From NCBI GenBank assembly GCA_030167125.1, contig CP126531.1:3078578-3142577 (forward strand): a stretch of DNA of 64,000 nt, in the 5' to 3' direction. A program made the position numbers and the translations under genes. The first letter of the stretch is position 1, and the number at the start of each line of letters is the position of its first letter. Positions 42,625-50,707 of the stretch are shown piece by piece. This DNA comes from Rhodanobacteraceae bacterium (GTDB lineage: Bacteria; Pseudomonadota; Gammaproteobacteria; Xanthomonadales; Rhodanobacteraceae). Below the pieces are notes generated by a model, which saw only the letters and a program-made list of their open reading frames with translations, was not told the DNA's origin and searched no databases.

Positions 42625-43563
42625 TCAGGTGTCCTGGGTAAGACGCGCGAGATTCATGCGATGCTCCAGCCCGAATTCGCCGAGCACCGCCGGCAGCATC
42701 GCCGCGAACCGCCGCGGCGTGATGCCGAATTCGGCGAAACCGTCGCGGCTGCCGACCGAATCGACGCTGAGCGAATTGAAGTTGTCGCGCGAGAAGGGTT
42801 TGCCCGGAATCAGTTCGGCGATAACCGCTTGCAGATAGCCGAGCGCGTCCGGCAGCGGCAGCACGACGCGACGCAGGCGCGCGGCATCGCGGATCATCCG
42901 CACGATCGCGAGCAGTTCCAGCGTGTCGGGTCCATGCAATTCGAAGATCTTGCCGATGCTGGCGCGGTCGCCGAGGCAGTGCTTGATCGCCGCGGCGACG
43001 TCGCCCACGTACGCGGGCTGGAATTTCGCGTGCGCCCGCGCGAGCGGCAGCACGGGACCCATGCGCAGCAGTTTCAGGAATCGGTACACGAAACTGTCGT
43101 CCTGGCCGTACACGACGCTGGGCCGATAGATCGTCCAGTCGAGTCCGGAGTTGCGCACCTGCGCCTCGGCTTCGCCGCGCGTCTTCAGGTATTTCGACGC
43201 CTTGTTGCCGGCATTCAACGAACTCATCAAATGGATGCGGCGCACGCCCGCCTGCCGGCACGCCGCGATCAGCGTGGCGGTGAGATCGACGTGCGCATGC
43301 GTGAACGTGTCTTCGCCGGTTTCGTTGAGGATGCCGACGAGGTTGATCACCGCATCGCTGCCGGCGATGTATTTCTCCAGCGAGGCGCGGTCGTACACGT
43401 CGGTGCTGATCGTGCGCACGTTGGGCAGCACGTTGATCGCGCGCTGCTTTTCGCGGTTGCGGCTGAGCACCGTGATGCGACGCGCATCACCGGCCAGCGC
43501 GGCCAAGAGATGGCTGCCGATGAATCCGGTGCCGCCGAGGACGACGTAGCGTTTGGGCGTCAT
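42625..43563 (-). CDS. Atypical SDR, NAD(P)-binding epimerase-like protein (NDUFA9-like)
   Basis: A 312-residue protein. The Rossmann start is [18 protein letters not shown]; then [34 protein letters not shown] (with the Y-x-x-x-K region changed to SKYLKTR), and [18 protein letters not shown]. This fits atypical SDRs of the complex I NDUFA9-like group, which bind NADPH but have no proven reaction in bacteria. The ATG at 43563 overlaps the stop of the transglycosylase gene (ATGA). Confidence 0.87.
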   Translation of the reverse strand: MTPKRYVVLGGTGFIGSHLLAALAGDARRITVLSRNREKQRAINVLPNVRTISTDVYDRASLEKYIAGSDAVINLVGILNETGEDTFTHAHVDLTATLIAACRQAGVRRIHLMSSLNAGNKASKYLKTRGEAEAQVRNSGLDWTIYRPSVVYGQDDSFVYRFLKLLRMGPVLPLARAHAKFQPAYVGDVAAAIKHCLGDRASIGKIFELHGPDTLELLAIVRMIRDAARLRRVVLPLPDALGYLQAVIAELIPGKPFSRDNFNSLSVDSVGSRDGFAEFGITPRRFAAMLPAVLGEFGLEHRMNLARLTQDT

Positions 43564-45623
43564 GGCGAAGTTTTTCCAGTCGTGGCGGTGGTCGCCGCGG
43601 GCGCGGGCGCCGGGGCGCGGCATACGACCTGTTTGCGCTTGGGATCGGCGCCCGTATCGGAACCGGGATCATACGGCGTGCCGATCGCCGGCAGGCGCGA
43701 GGAGATCGGCACGGGTTCGCCGTGCAGGCGCCAGCCGTAGATCGTCGCGAACGACATCACGCGCGTCACGTAGTCGCGGGTTTCGTTGAACGGGATGGTG
43801 AGGATGAAGGCTTCCGGATCGAGGTTGCCGCGCGCGTCGACCCAGCGCTGCGCGTTGCCGGGACCCGCGTTGTACGCGGCCGACGCCAGCCATGGGCTGC
43901 CGTTGAAGCGCATCGCGAGGTTGGCGAGGTATTGCGTGCCCAGCGGAATGTTGATCGCCGGCTCGTACAGGCTGTTCGCGCCGTCGTACGGCAAGCCGCT
44001 TCGGCGCGCGACCATGCTGGCGGTGCCGGGCACCAGCTGCATCAGGCCGCGCGCGTTCGCGCCGGATTGCGCGTCGGTCTGCCACGCGGTTTCGGCGCGG
44101 ATGATCGCGAATGCCCACGCCGGATCGATGCCGGCGTTGCGTGCCGAGGCGATCACGCGATCCTTGTACGCCAGCGGAAAACGCAGCGCGTAATACTGCA
44201 GCTCGCCCGATTTGCCGAACGCGAAGACCGCGCGGTCGACCCAGCCGCGGCTGGACGCCAGCAACACCGCTTGCAGTTGCTGCATGGTCGGCAGATTCGC
44301 GTAGGCGCGGTTCCATTCGCGGCGCGCGTTCGGCAGCATGTCGAGCGCGAAGAATTCGAACGCGCGCGTCATGCCGGGATCGTTCTCGACCTGCTGCAAC
44401 GCGGCCGGATCGGCGGACAGCGCCTGCGGGCAGATGGAGTAGGGCAGGTTGGCCTGGTCGGCCGCGAGGAACCCGTAGAACGTCGCCTGCTGCGCGAGTG
44501 CGGTGTAACCGTCCAGCGCGGCGGAGGCTTGCCCGAGCTGCTGCGCGATGCGCGCCTTCCAGTAGCGCCATTCGTCGTGCTGCATTTCTTCCGGGGTCAA
44601 TGCCTGGATCGCGGTCTCGGCGGCTTTCCAGTCGCCCTGAGCAACGGCCGCGCGCACGCGCCACTCGCGCGTGGCGTCGGTCTGCGCCGACGGCGGCAAC
44701 GCGGCCAATTGCGCGACGGCACCGGGGCCGAAATCGACGGCGTTGTACAACGCCAATGCGGCGAGGATCCGGTTGCGCTCGGATTGGTCGAATGCGAATT
44801 GCTTCGACAGCGTCTGCCAATACGTTTGCGCCTGCGCGCTGTCGCGCCGCGCCATGCGCACCAGTGCGCGGCTCACCGCTTCACGGTTGCGCGGCGTGTC
44901 GGCCAGCGTCGCGGCTTTCCGCAACACGGTGACGGGCGAACTCAATGCGTCGGCGATGCGTTGCGCCTCGGCCGCATCCGTACCGGTCAGCCATTGCGCG
45001 GATTGTTCGATCGCCGACGCGTTGCCGGCGTCGGCGGAGCGCTCGATGCGATCCCAAACGCGTTGCGGCGTCAGCAGCCCCTGCGCCGCGGCTGCGGCGA
45101 GCACCGGCGCGCACGCGGACGGCACGCTGGTTTGCTTCCACAGCGCCGCGAGGTCGCGCTCGAAATCGAGCGGCTTGCCTTGCGCGAGATTGGCCTGCAA
45201 TGCATCGCAGGCCAGCGTGTCACCCAGGCCCGGCTGGTAGAAGTGCAGGAAATTCGTCCAGTCCTTCTGCTGCGCCAGCCAGCCCAGTTCGGCCTTGCGC
45301 ACATCGTCGGCCGGAATCATGCCGGCGTAACGCTGCAGGTAGGCGTCGATCTGCGCGGGCATCGCGGTCTTGATGTCGTGCTGCAGCGCGGCCGCTTCGA
45401 GGTACGGATACAGCGGGTAGTTCTCGAGTCCCTGCGCCAGCGCGCGCCAGTCCTCGCCATTTTGCGCGGCCGCATAGGCGATCCGGAACGCATCGCGCTG
45501 TTGCGCAAGGTTGGGTGCGGCGGGTTGCGCGAAGAGGCCGGAGGCCGCGCCGAGCAGCAAGCTGGCGGCGGCGGCACGAAAACGAATGCGCAGCGCGCTG
45601 CGCGGCAGAAGCAAGCCATTCAT
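43560..45623 (-). CDS. slt: Soluble lytic murein transglycosylase (Slt70-like)
   Basis: The enzyme cleaves peptidoglycan between MurNAc and GlcNAc with formation of 1,6-anhydroMurNAc (687 residues). N-terminal signal peptide, a long alpha-superhelical U/L domain (about 40-480), then the goose-lysozyme-like domain: IIRAETAWQTDAQSGANARG with catalytic Glu511, LMQLVPGTASMVARRSG, and ASAAYNAGPGNAQRW. The usual Glu-Ser pair reads E-T here. A Pro/Ala-rich C-terminal tail follows. Periplasmic cell-wall turnover. Confidence 0.94.
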   Translation of the reverse strand: MNGLLLPRSALRIRFRAAAASLLLGAASGLFAQPAAPNLAQQRDAFRIAYAAAQNGEDWRALAQGLENYPLYPYLEAAALQHDIKTAMPAQIDAYLQRYAGMIPADDVRKAELGWLAQQKDWTNFLHFYQPGLGDTLACDALQANLAQGKPLDFERDLAALWKQTSVPSACAPVLAAAAAQGLLTPQRVWDRIERSADAGNASAIEQSAQWLTGTDAAEAQRIADALSSPVTVLRKAATLADTPRNREAVSRALVRMARRDSAQAQTYWQTLSKQFAFDQSERNRILAALALYNAVDFGPGAVAQLAALPPSAQTDATREWRVRAAVAQGDWKAAETAIQALTPEEMQHDEWRYWKARIAQQLGQASAALDGYTALAQQATFYGFLAADQANLPYSICPQALSADPAALQQVENDPGMTRAFEFFALDMLPNARREWNRAYANLPTMQQLQAVLLASSRGWVDRAVFAFGKSGELQYYALRFPLAYKDRVIASARNAGIDPAWAFAIIRAETAWQTDAQSGANARGLMQLVPGTASMVARRSGLPYDGANSLYEPAINIPLGTQYLANLAMRFNGSPWLASAAYNAGPGNAQRWVDARGNLDPEAFILTIPFNETRDYVTRVMSFATIYGWRLHGEPVPISSRLPAIGTPYDPGSDTGADPKRKQVVCRAPAPAPAATTATTGKTSP

Positions 45624-45686
45624 GCCGCCGATTCTAGAGGATGCGGCGCTTCATTCCATTTCTGCTCGATAAGTGAAATCTCCGTT

Positions 45687-45775
45687 CGCACTGAGCGTAG
45701 CTTGCGAAGCAAGCGGAGTCGAAGTGTCCACTGGAGAGTGTCCTTCGACTTCGGCCCTGCGGGCCCACGCTACGG
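45687..45775. repeat. REP-like pair of the GAGTCGAAG family
   Basis: CTGAGCGTAGCTTGCGAAGC...GGAGTCGAAGTG (45690-45726; hairpin GCTTGC-GAA-GCAAGC) faces CCTTCGACTTCGGCCCTGCG...CACGCTACGG (45742-45775). The two share CGTAGC/GCTACG and GTCGAAG/CTTCGAC heads in opposite orientation. They fill the 226-bp gap between slt and the next minus-strand gene, together with the terminator at 45801. Confidence 0.7.
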
Positions 45776-45800
45776 AACAAGTGGTTGCGGGCATGCGTAA

Positions 45801-45831
45801 AGAAAAAGAAAGGCCGCTTGCGCGGCCTTTC
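45801..45831 (-). terminator. Rho-independent terminator of the duplicated-repeat protein gene
   Basis: A 10-bp perfect stem, GAAAGGCCGC (45808-45817) / GCGGCCTTTC (45822-45831), followed on the minus strand by TTTTTCT (45801-45807 complement). It lies 19 bp after the stop at 45850. Confidence 0.9.
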
Positions 45832-45849
45832 CAAATCCTTCCACTTCGT

Positions 45850-46488
45850 TCAGTGCCGCACGTGCGCGTTGTGTTTGGCGCGGTAGATGCGGCGGCTGTC
45901 GCGGTTGTCGGCGCGCTGGATCCTGCCGGTCTGGCGCAAGGTGTCGCGGCGCGACTCCATGCGGTCGACGTGCGCCTCGTCGCCTTCCAGGCGGCCCGCT
46001 TCACGGTTTGTCAGCGAATCGTTGGTGATGCCGTTGTGGATGCGCTTCTCCTGGTTGATGTTGCGCTGCACGTCGGCTTGTTCGAGGTTGGATTTCAGCG
46101 AATTCGGGTTGCCGGTCACGGCGTTGTGCTTGTCGCCGTAGATGGCCTTGCTTTCGCGGTTCTGCTCGCGCTGGATCTGCGCACGTTCCGAAGCCGAGAG
46201 CGAACCGTTGCGCAGGTCGCGCTGCTCGGTCTTGTCGATGCGCGCTTCGCCGGCTTCGAGCTTGCGCGCTTCACCGGAGGTGAGCTGGCCGGATTGCAGC
46301 CCCTGCTCGATCCGCTGCTGCTGATCCACGTTGCGCTCGGTTTCGGTGGCGGCGTTGTGCGGGCGCTGCATGGGGCCGCCCGGGTTGACCGTGGGTGTGG
46401 ATGTTGCAGGCGTGGTCTGCGCAATTGCGCCCGTGGCGAAGCCGAGTCCGATGGCGATCGCAGCCGCCAGGATGACGTTGCGTTGCAT
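45850..46488 (-). CDS. Exported, highly charged protein with an internal duplication
   Basis: A 212-residue protein: signal peptide (MQRNVILAAAIAIGLGFATG, cleavage after AIAQ), a Thr/Pro spacer, then two about 70-residue repeats. Repeat 1 runs from NVDQQQRIEQGLQSGQLTSG to YGDKHNAVTG; repeat 2 from NINQEKRIHNGITNDSLTNR to YRAKHNAHVRH. Each has a Q/E-rich helix, (L)T-x-x-EA-x-x-LE-x-x-EA, then a basic helix ending (K/R)-x-I-Y-x-x-KHNA. It is rich in Arg, Gln and Asn, without Cys in the mature part. I do not recognise a characterised family; such proteins are common in Xanthomonadales and are unannotated. Confidence 0.78.
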   Translation of the reverse strand: MQRNVILAAAIAIGLGFATGAIAQTTPATSTPTVNPGGPMQRPHNAATETERNVDQQQRIEQGLQSGQLTSGEARKLEAGEARIDKTEQRDLRNGSLSASERAQIQREQNRESKAIYGDKHNAVTGNPNSLKSNLEQADVQRNINQEKRIHNGITNDSLTNREAGRLEGDEAHVDRMESRRDTLRQTGRIQRADNRDSRRIYRAKHNAHVRH

Positions 46489-46605
46489 GGTGGTTTCCTC
46501 TGCGTGGTTGGTTGAGTGTGTCTCCCGCAGGGGAAGGAACGCGGCGGCTTGGCGCCGGTTGACCGGCGCCCGGCCGCATTCAGCAAGGCGACAGGCGCGG
46601 CTTTC

Positions 46606-47397
46606 TCAGGCCGCGGCTTTCCACGCCGCCACAGGCACGCGGATCTCGGCGGCCAGCGGCAGGTGATCCGAGAACGCGGCGGGCAGCGTCCACATGCGTT
46701 CGACCCCGATCCCGGACGACACCAGGATGTGGTCGATCGCGCGCTGCGGCCGCCAACTCGGGAACGTCGGCGCGGGATCCGCGGGCGGCGCCAGCGCGGT
46801 GCGCGCGAACAGGCTGCGCAATTCGGGACTGTCGGGCGGGCAATTGAAGTCGCCCATCAGGACCACGTTGCGCTGGCCTTGCAGCAACTCGGCGATGAAA
46901 TCGATCTGGCGCGCGCGCGACTGCGTGCCCAACGACAGGTGCGCGACCGCGACGGTGAGCGTGTCGTCGCCCTCGCCGTAGCGCGCCAGCAACACGCCGC
47001 GGCCGCCCAGCCGTCCCGGCAGCGGGTAATCGAGCACTTCGTTGGGCGGGTTGCGGCTGATCAGGCCGTTGGCGGTGTGCGAAACGTTGGACAGCTTGCG
47101 GTTGGGCTGGTGGCTCCAGTAGCGCAGCCCCGATGTTTCGGCGAGGTAGCGCGTCTGGTTGAGGAAACCCGAGCGGATGCTGCCGGCGTCGGCTTCCTGC
47201 AAACCGATCACGTCGAACTCGGCGATCGAGCGCGCGAGGCTGTCGAGGTTGCCCAGCTTGTACTTGCCGGGAAGCACCGCGCCCCAGCTGCGCGTGAAGT
47301 ATTCGTGATAGCGCTTGACGCTCGCGCCCGCGAGGATGTTGCAGCTCAACACGCGCAGCACGCCGGTGTCGGGAGCGGTGGGTATGTCGGCGCTCAT
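46606..47397 (-). CDS. Endonuclease/exonuclease/phosphatase (EEP) family protein
   Basis: A 263-residue protein; start ATG 47397 (MSADIPTAP). EEP-fold motifs: RVLSCNIL, FDVIGLQEAD (catalytic Glu), VVLMGDFNCPP (Asp/Asn), and AIDHILV ... FSDHLPLAAEI (Asp/His). No signal peptide, so a cytoplasmic Mg-dependent phosphodiesterase or nuclease; the substrate cannot be named. In this group an EEP gene next to two dsbA genes and cytochrome c4 is a regular arrangement. The 46489-46605 gap holds a GGCGCCGG-TTGA-CCGGCGCC stem (about 46551-46570). Confidence 0.88.
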   Translation of the reverse strand: MSADIPTAPDTGVLRVLSCNILAGASVKRYHEYFTRSWGAVLPGKYKLGNLDSLARSIAEFDVIGLQEADAGSIRSGFLNQTRYLAETSGLRYWSHQPNRKLSNVSHTANGLISRNPPNEVLDYPLPGRLGGRGVLLARYGEGDDTLTVAVAHLSLGTQSRARQIDFIAELLQGQRNVVLMGDFNCPPDSPELRSLFARTALAPPADPAPTFPSWRPQRAIDHILVSSGIGVERMWTLPAAFSDHLPLAAEIRVPVAAWKAAA

Positions 47398-47463
47398 TGG
47401 GTCGAGACTACCACTTCGCGGCGCAACGTTCCGTGTGCCGGAATGCACGGATTGGCGAAATGT

Positions 47464-48189
47464 TCAGCGCTTCGCGGCGTGCTGCGCCATCCACAGGCCG
47501 ACTTGCTGCAACTGCGCGTAGCTGTTGATGTCGGCGCTGCGCATCAACGCGACGAACGGCGCGTCCTTGGCGTTGCTGGCGCGGCGACCGACCACCAGCG
47601 TCGGCGTCGCATCGATGCCCCAGCCGATTTCGGTGTGCTGGTCGTCCGTCATCTGCTTCATGGTTTCCGCGCTGGTCGCGGCGGCCATGAACTTCTGCGG
47701 ATCGACGCCCTGGCGCGCGTACCATGCCGCCATGTCCTGCAGGGAATTCAGCGGATAGTGTTCCAGCATCGCCTTGAAGAATGCATCGTGCGTCTGCTTC
47801 AGCACGCCGAGTTCACGCGCCGCGTAGAACGCCTGCGCGTAGGCCATCCACGATTCGTTGAACACCGCCGGCATGTAGCGGAACTGCGTGCCCTTCGGCA
47901 CTTCGGCGCGCAGCTTGTCCATGTACGGCGCAAACTCGGCGCAATGCGGGCAGCCGTAGGAAAACACTTCGACGACTTCCACCGCACCGGTCGGCGCGGG
48001 CGTGCCCTTCGGCGGCGCCAGCGTCACGTATTCCTTGCCTTCGGTGAAACTCGCTGTGACCGCGGGCGCAGGCGTCGCCGCCGCGGAAGGCGCCGGCGCA
48101 TCGCCGCCGTCGTTGTGCGCCGAGCATGCGGCCGTCAACACCAGTCCGCAGATCAGCAGGGAGGCACGGAACAGGCGCGATGCGGTCAT
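47464..48189 (-). CDS. DsbA-like thiol:disulfide oxidoreductase, lipoprotein form
   Basis: A 241-residue periplasmic protein with lipobox LTAAC (Cys22), an Ala/Pro/Asp linker, then a thioredoxin-fold domain with the DsbA active site FSYGCPHCAEF (C80, C83) and a cis-Pro loop GIDATPTLVV. It should introduce disulfides into exported proteins while anchored to the membrane. It follows the second dsbA by 1 bp (stop 48191), so the two form an operon. Confidence 0.93.
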   Translation of the reverse strand: MTASRLFRASLLICGLVLTAACSAHNDGGDAPAPSAAATPAPAVTASFTEGKEYVTLAPPKGTPAPTGAVEVVEVFSYGCPHCAEFAPYMDKLRAEVPKGTQFRYMPAVFNESWMAYAQAFYAARELGVLKQTHDAFFKAMLEHYPLNSLQDMAAWYARQGVDPQKFMAAATSAETMKQMTDDQHTEIGWGIDATPTLVVGRRASNAKDAPFVALMRSADINSYAQLQQVGLWMAQHAAKR

Positions 48190-48190
48190 G

Positions 48191-48889
48191 TCACTTGGCC
48201 TTCTTCGCCGCGAGTTCCTTGTTGACCAGATACAGCGTCAGGTCGACGGCTTGCTGCGCGCCCTTGGCGGAAGCCGGCGTCAGCCGCCACTTGCCGTCGA
48301 TCACCAGCGTTGGCGTGCTGTCCGTGCCCCACGCCATGATCTGCTGGTCGGCGCGCTTCATCTGCAGGTTGACCGCGAACGAATTGGCGGTCGCGATGAA
48401 ATCCGCGGGCTTGGCGCCGAACTGCGCGTAGAACTTCGCGACGTCTTCGAGCTTGGGCAGGTTGGCTTCGGCCTTCGGACGCTGGGTGGCCGGATCGTAG
48501 GTCGCAAGCGTGCCGTTCGGTCCCCAGATCGCCTTGAACACGGCGTCATGCGATTGCTTGTTGTCGATGCCCAGCGCCTGGGCTGCGAAGAAGGCGCGCT
48601 GGAACACCGGCCAGTCCTCGTTGGGATGCCAGCTCGCGGGCAGGAACTCCAGCACCGCGCCCGCCGGAAGTTCCGCGCGCAGCTTGTCGATGTAGGGCTC
48701 GAACTGGTTGCACGCCGGGCAGCCGAACGAGAACACTTCCGTCACCACCACCTTGTCGGGCTGGTTGGTGGGCTGCGGGTTCTGGATCGCGAAGTAATCC
48801 TTGCCTTCGGTCCATTGCTGGGGCGCCTGCGCGAACGCGAGTCCGGCGGTCGCGGCGAGCAGCAGGAACACAACGGTGCGTTTGATCAT
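48191..48889 (-). CDS. dsbA: Thiol:disulfide interchange protein DsbA
   Basis: A 232-residue soluble periplasmic oxidoreductase; start ATG 48889 (MIKRTVVFLLLAATAG signal). Active site FSFGCPACNQF (C57, C60) with the helical insert domain and cis-Pro GTDSTPTLVIDG. The CPAC dipeptide differs from the CPHC of its downstream partner, so the two probably have different redox potentials. Such a tandem is typical of Xanthomonadales. Confidence 0.94.
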   Translation of the reverse strand: MIKRTVVFLLLAATAGLAFAQAPQQWTEGKDYFAIQNPQPTNQPDKVVVTEVFSFGCPACNQFEPYIDKLRAELPAGAVLEFLPASWHPNEDWPVFQRAFFAAQALGIDNKQSHDAVFKAIWGPNGTLATYDPATQRPKAEANLPKLEDVAKFYAQFGAKPADFIATANSFAVNLQMKRADQQIMAWGTDSTPTLVIDGKWRLTPASAKGAQQAVDLTLYLVNKELAAKKAK

Positions 48890-48962
48890 GATCGGTTTCC
48901 CTGCGGAAGGGTGGCGAGTGTGCCGCTTTGCGCCTGAATCGACCACGCGCCACGCGGCAGGT

Positions 48963-49796
48963 TCAATCGATGGCGTCGGACTTCGCGTTGGCTTTCGGCG
49001 CAGCCGCGGGATGCAGACCCTCGACGTAGCTCGACACCGCCGAGATGTCCTGCTCGGTCAGGTGCTGGGCGATCGACGGCATGATCGTCGCGTGCGTGTC
49101 GCTGCCCCAGGTGGTGCCGTCGTGCCAGGCCTTCAGCTGCGCCTGGATGTAGTCGGCGTGCTGGCCGCCGATGTTCGGCACGCGCCAGCCCGGGTTGCCC
49201 GCGCCATCCGGACCATGGCAGGCCATGCAAGCCGGAATGCCGCGGCTGGAATCGCCTTCGCGGTACAGCTTCTCGCCGGTGCTGGCGAGCTTGGCGTCGG
49301 CCACGCCGGGCAGGCGCTTCTGCTGCGAGAAGTACGCGCCGATGTCGTGCATGTCCTGCGGCGCCAGCGTGGAAGCCATGCCTTGCATGATCGCGTTCTG
49401 CCGCGTGCCGCTCTTGAAGCGCATCAGCTGGGTGACGATGTATTGCTCGCTCTGGCCCGCGAGCTTGGGATATTGCGCATCGCTGGAATTGCCGTCCATG
49501 CCGTGGCAGGCGCCGCACGCGGCGGCCTTGGCCTGGCCCGCGGTGGCATCGCCCGGCTTGGTCGCGACGGCTTCGAGTTTCGCGAATTCGGCTTCGGCGG
49601 CTTTCGCGGCATCTCCCGCGCTTGCGGCGCTGGCCGGTGCGGCGGCAGTTGAACTGCTGGCAGGCGCCGAAGCGGCGGGCGCGGACGCTGCGGGTTTCGA
49701 TTCGACCTTCGCGTGCTTGGCCGGCGGCGCCGACAGCGCGAGCGGCGCCGTGGCGGCGAGCATGACAAGGACAGCTGCGATGCGCCGGAAACCCAT
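48963..49796 (-). CDS. Dihaem cytochrome c4
   Basis: A 277-residue periplasmic cytochrome; start ATG 49796. Two c-type haem sites: CGACH (C94, C97, H98) and CMACH (C190, C193, H194), each in a cytochrome c domain with YPKLAGQ / VPNIGGQHADYI and a Met ligand region (IMQGMAS, ATIMPSIAQHL). Cytochrome c4 feeds electrons to haem-copper oxidases such as the aa3 enzyme at the start of this window. A 50-residue Ala/Ser/Pro/Lys linker (about 25-75) before the first haem is longer than in classical c4 and may act as a tether. Confidence 0.95.
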   Translation of the reverse strand: MGFRRIAAVLVMLAATAPLALSAPPAKHAKVESKPAASAPAASAPASSSTAAAPASAASAGDAAKAAEAEFAKLEAVATKPGDATAGQAKAAACGACHGMDGNSSDAQYPKLAGQSEQYIVTQLMRFKSGTRQNAIMQGMASTLAPQDMHDIGAYFSQQKRLPGVADAKLASTGEKLYREGDSSRGIPACMACHGPDGAGNPGWRVPNIGGQHADYIQAQLKAWHDGTTWGSDTHATIMPSIAQHLTEQDISAVSSYVEGLHPAAAPKANAKSDAID

Positions 49797-49877
49797 AGAA
49801 TCCTCTCTCCCGTTGGATGTTGAGCACCGGTGCAACGAGCCGGCGCGAACCGCGGGATTATCACCGCGGGGCTAAAC

Positions 49878-50531
49878 ATGCGTCAAACACGTGTTTCCCA
49901 CATCCCTGTGTCTGGGTCCCGGCTCATCCATGGCCGGGATGACGATCTTCTGCGCGGCGCCGCGTTCGTGCTGGCCGCGCATCGCATCGACCAGTTGCCG
50001 CAGGACACCGGCGCGGAAGTGGCATTCGCGGGACGTTCCAACGCGGGCAAGTCCAGCGCCATCAATGCGCTCGCCGGACAAGGCGCGCTGGCGCGCACCA
50101 GCAAGACGCCCGGACGCACCCAGCAGCTGGTGGTGTTCGCGTTGCCGGATGGGCGCCGGCTCGTCGACTTGCCGGGTTACGGTTACGCGAAGGTGCCGCC
50201 GAGCCTGCGCCAGCATTGGAAGCAGGAGATCGACGCCTACCTGCGTAATCGCGAGTCGCTGCGCGGACTGGTGCTGATCGCCGACATCCGCCACGCACCG
50301 GCGGCGTTCGATCGGCAGATGCTGGCGTACTGCGCGGCGATCGAGCTGCCGTGCCTGCTGCTGCTCAGCAAGGCCGACAAGCTGTCGCGCGCGCAGGTGC
50401 GTACCCGCCAGCGCGAGGTCGAAGGCGAAATCGCGAAAGAGGGCGGACAGGTGCAACTGATTCCGTTCTCGGCCACGGCCGGAACCGGTGTGCCGGAAGC
50501 GCGCGCGGCGGTGGCGGCGTTGTTGGGTTGA
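49878..50531 (+). CDS. engB: Ribosome biogenesis GTPase EngB (YsxC/YihA)
   Basis: An essential GTPase for 50S subunit assembly (217 residues from ATG 49878). G motifs: GRSNAGKSSAIN (G1), KTPGRTQQ (G2), DLPGYGYAKVP (G3), LLLSKADKLSRAQ (G4), IPFSATAG (G5). The start is uncertain: the family begins near LLRGAAFVLAAHRIDQLP, and the preceding about 22 residues (MRQTRVSHIPVSGSRLIHG...) are encoded by a REP element, but no later ATG or GTG before the conserved part is available. It is divergent from cytochrome c4. Confidence 0.94.
   Translation: MRQTRVSHIPVSGSRLIHGRDDDLLRGAAFVLAAHRIDQLPQDTGAEVAFAGRSNAGKSSAINALAGQGALARTSKTPGRTQQLVVFALPDGRRLVDLPGYGYAKVPPSLRQHWKQEIDAYLRNRESLRGLVLIADIRHAPAAFDRQMLAYCAAIELPCLLLLSKADKLSRAQVRTRQREVEGEIAKEGGQVQLIPFSATAGTGVPEARAAVAALLG
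49912..49944. repeat. REP unit inside the 5' end of engB
   Basis: CTGGGTCCCGGCTCATCCAT...GGCCGGGATGACG matches the layout of the unit at 62661-62698 (CTGGATCCCGG...CCGGGATGACG): stem TCCCGGC/GCCGGGA with a conserved GATGACG end. It encodes about residues 12-22 of EngB. Confidence 0.7.
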
Positions 50532-50570
50532 TCGCGCGAGCACGGCATCCCCCCGCCGCTTCGCGGCGAC

Positions 50571-50626
50571 CCCCTTCCTGCGGAAGGGGGTAATGGCTAG
50601 TCTTCCCCCTTCCGCATGAAGGGGGA
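50571..50626. repeat. Two tandem G-tract hairpins between engB and gshA
   Basis: CCCCCTTCCTGCGGAAGGGGG (50571-50591) and CCCCCTTC-CGCAT-GAAGGGGG (50606-50626), preceded by GCCGCTTCGCGGC (50556-50568) and followed by GATCGAGGGGGAT. They occupy the 176-bp gap together with little else. Possibly related to 1514-1532. Confidence 0.75.
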
Positions 50627-50707
50627 TCGAGGGGGATGGCTTCGGCTCTTGCGGATTCCACCGTGCCGCCCCATCTTGCCTGTCTTGCCATTGTCGAAGG
50701 CGCACGC

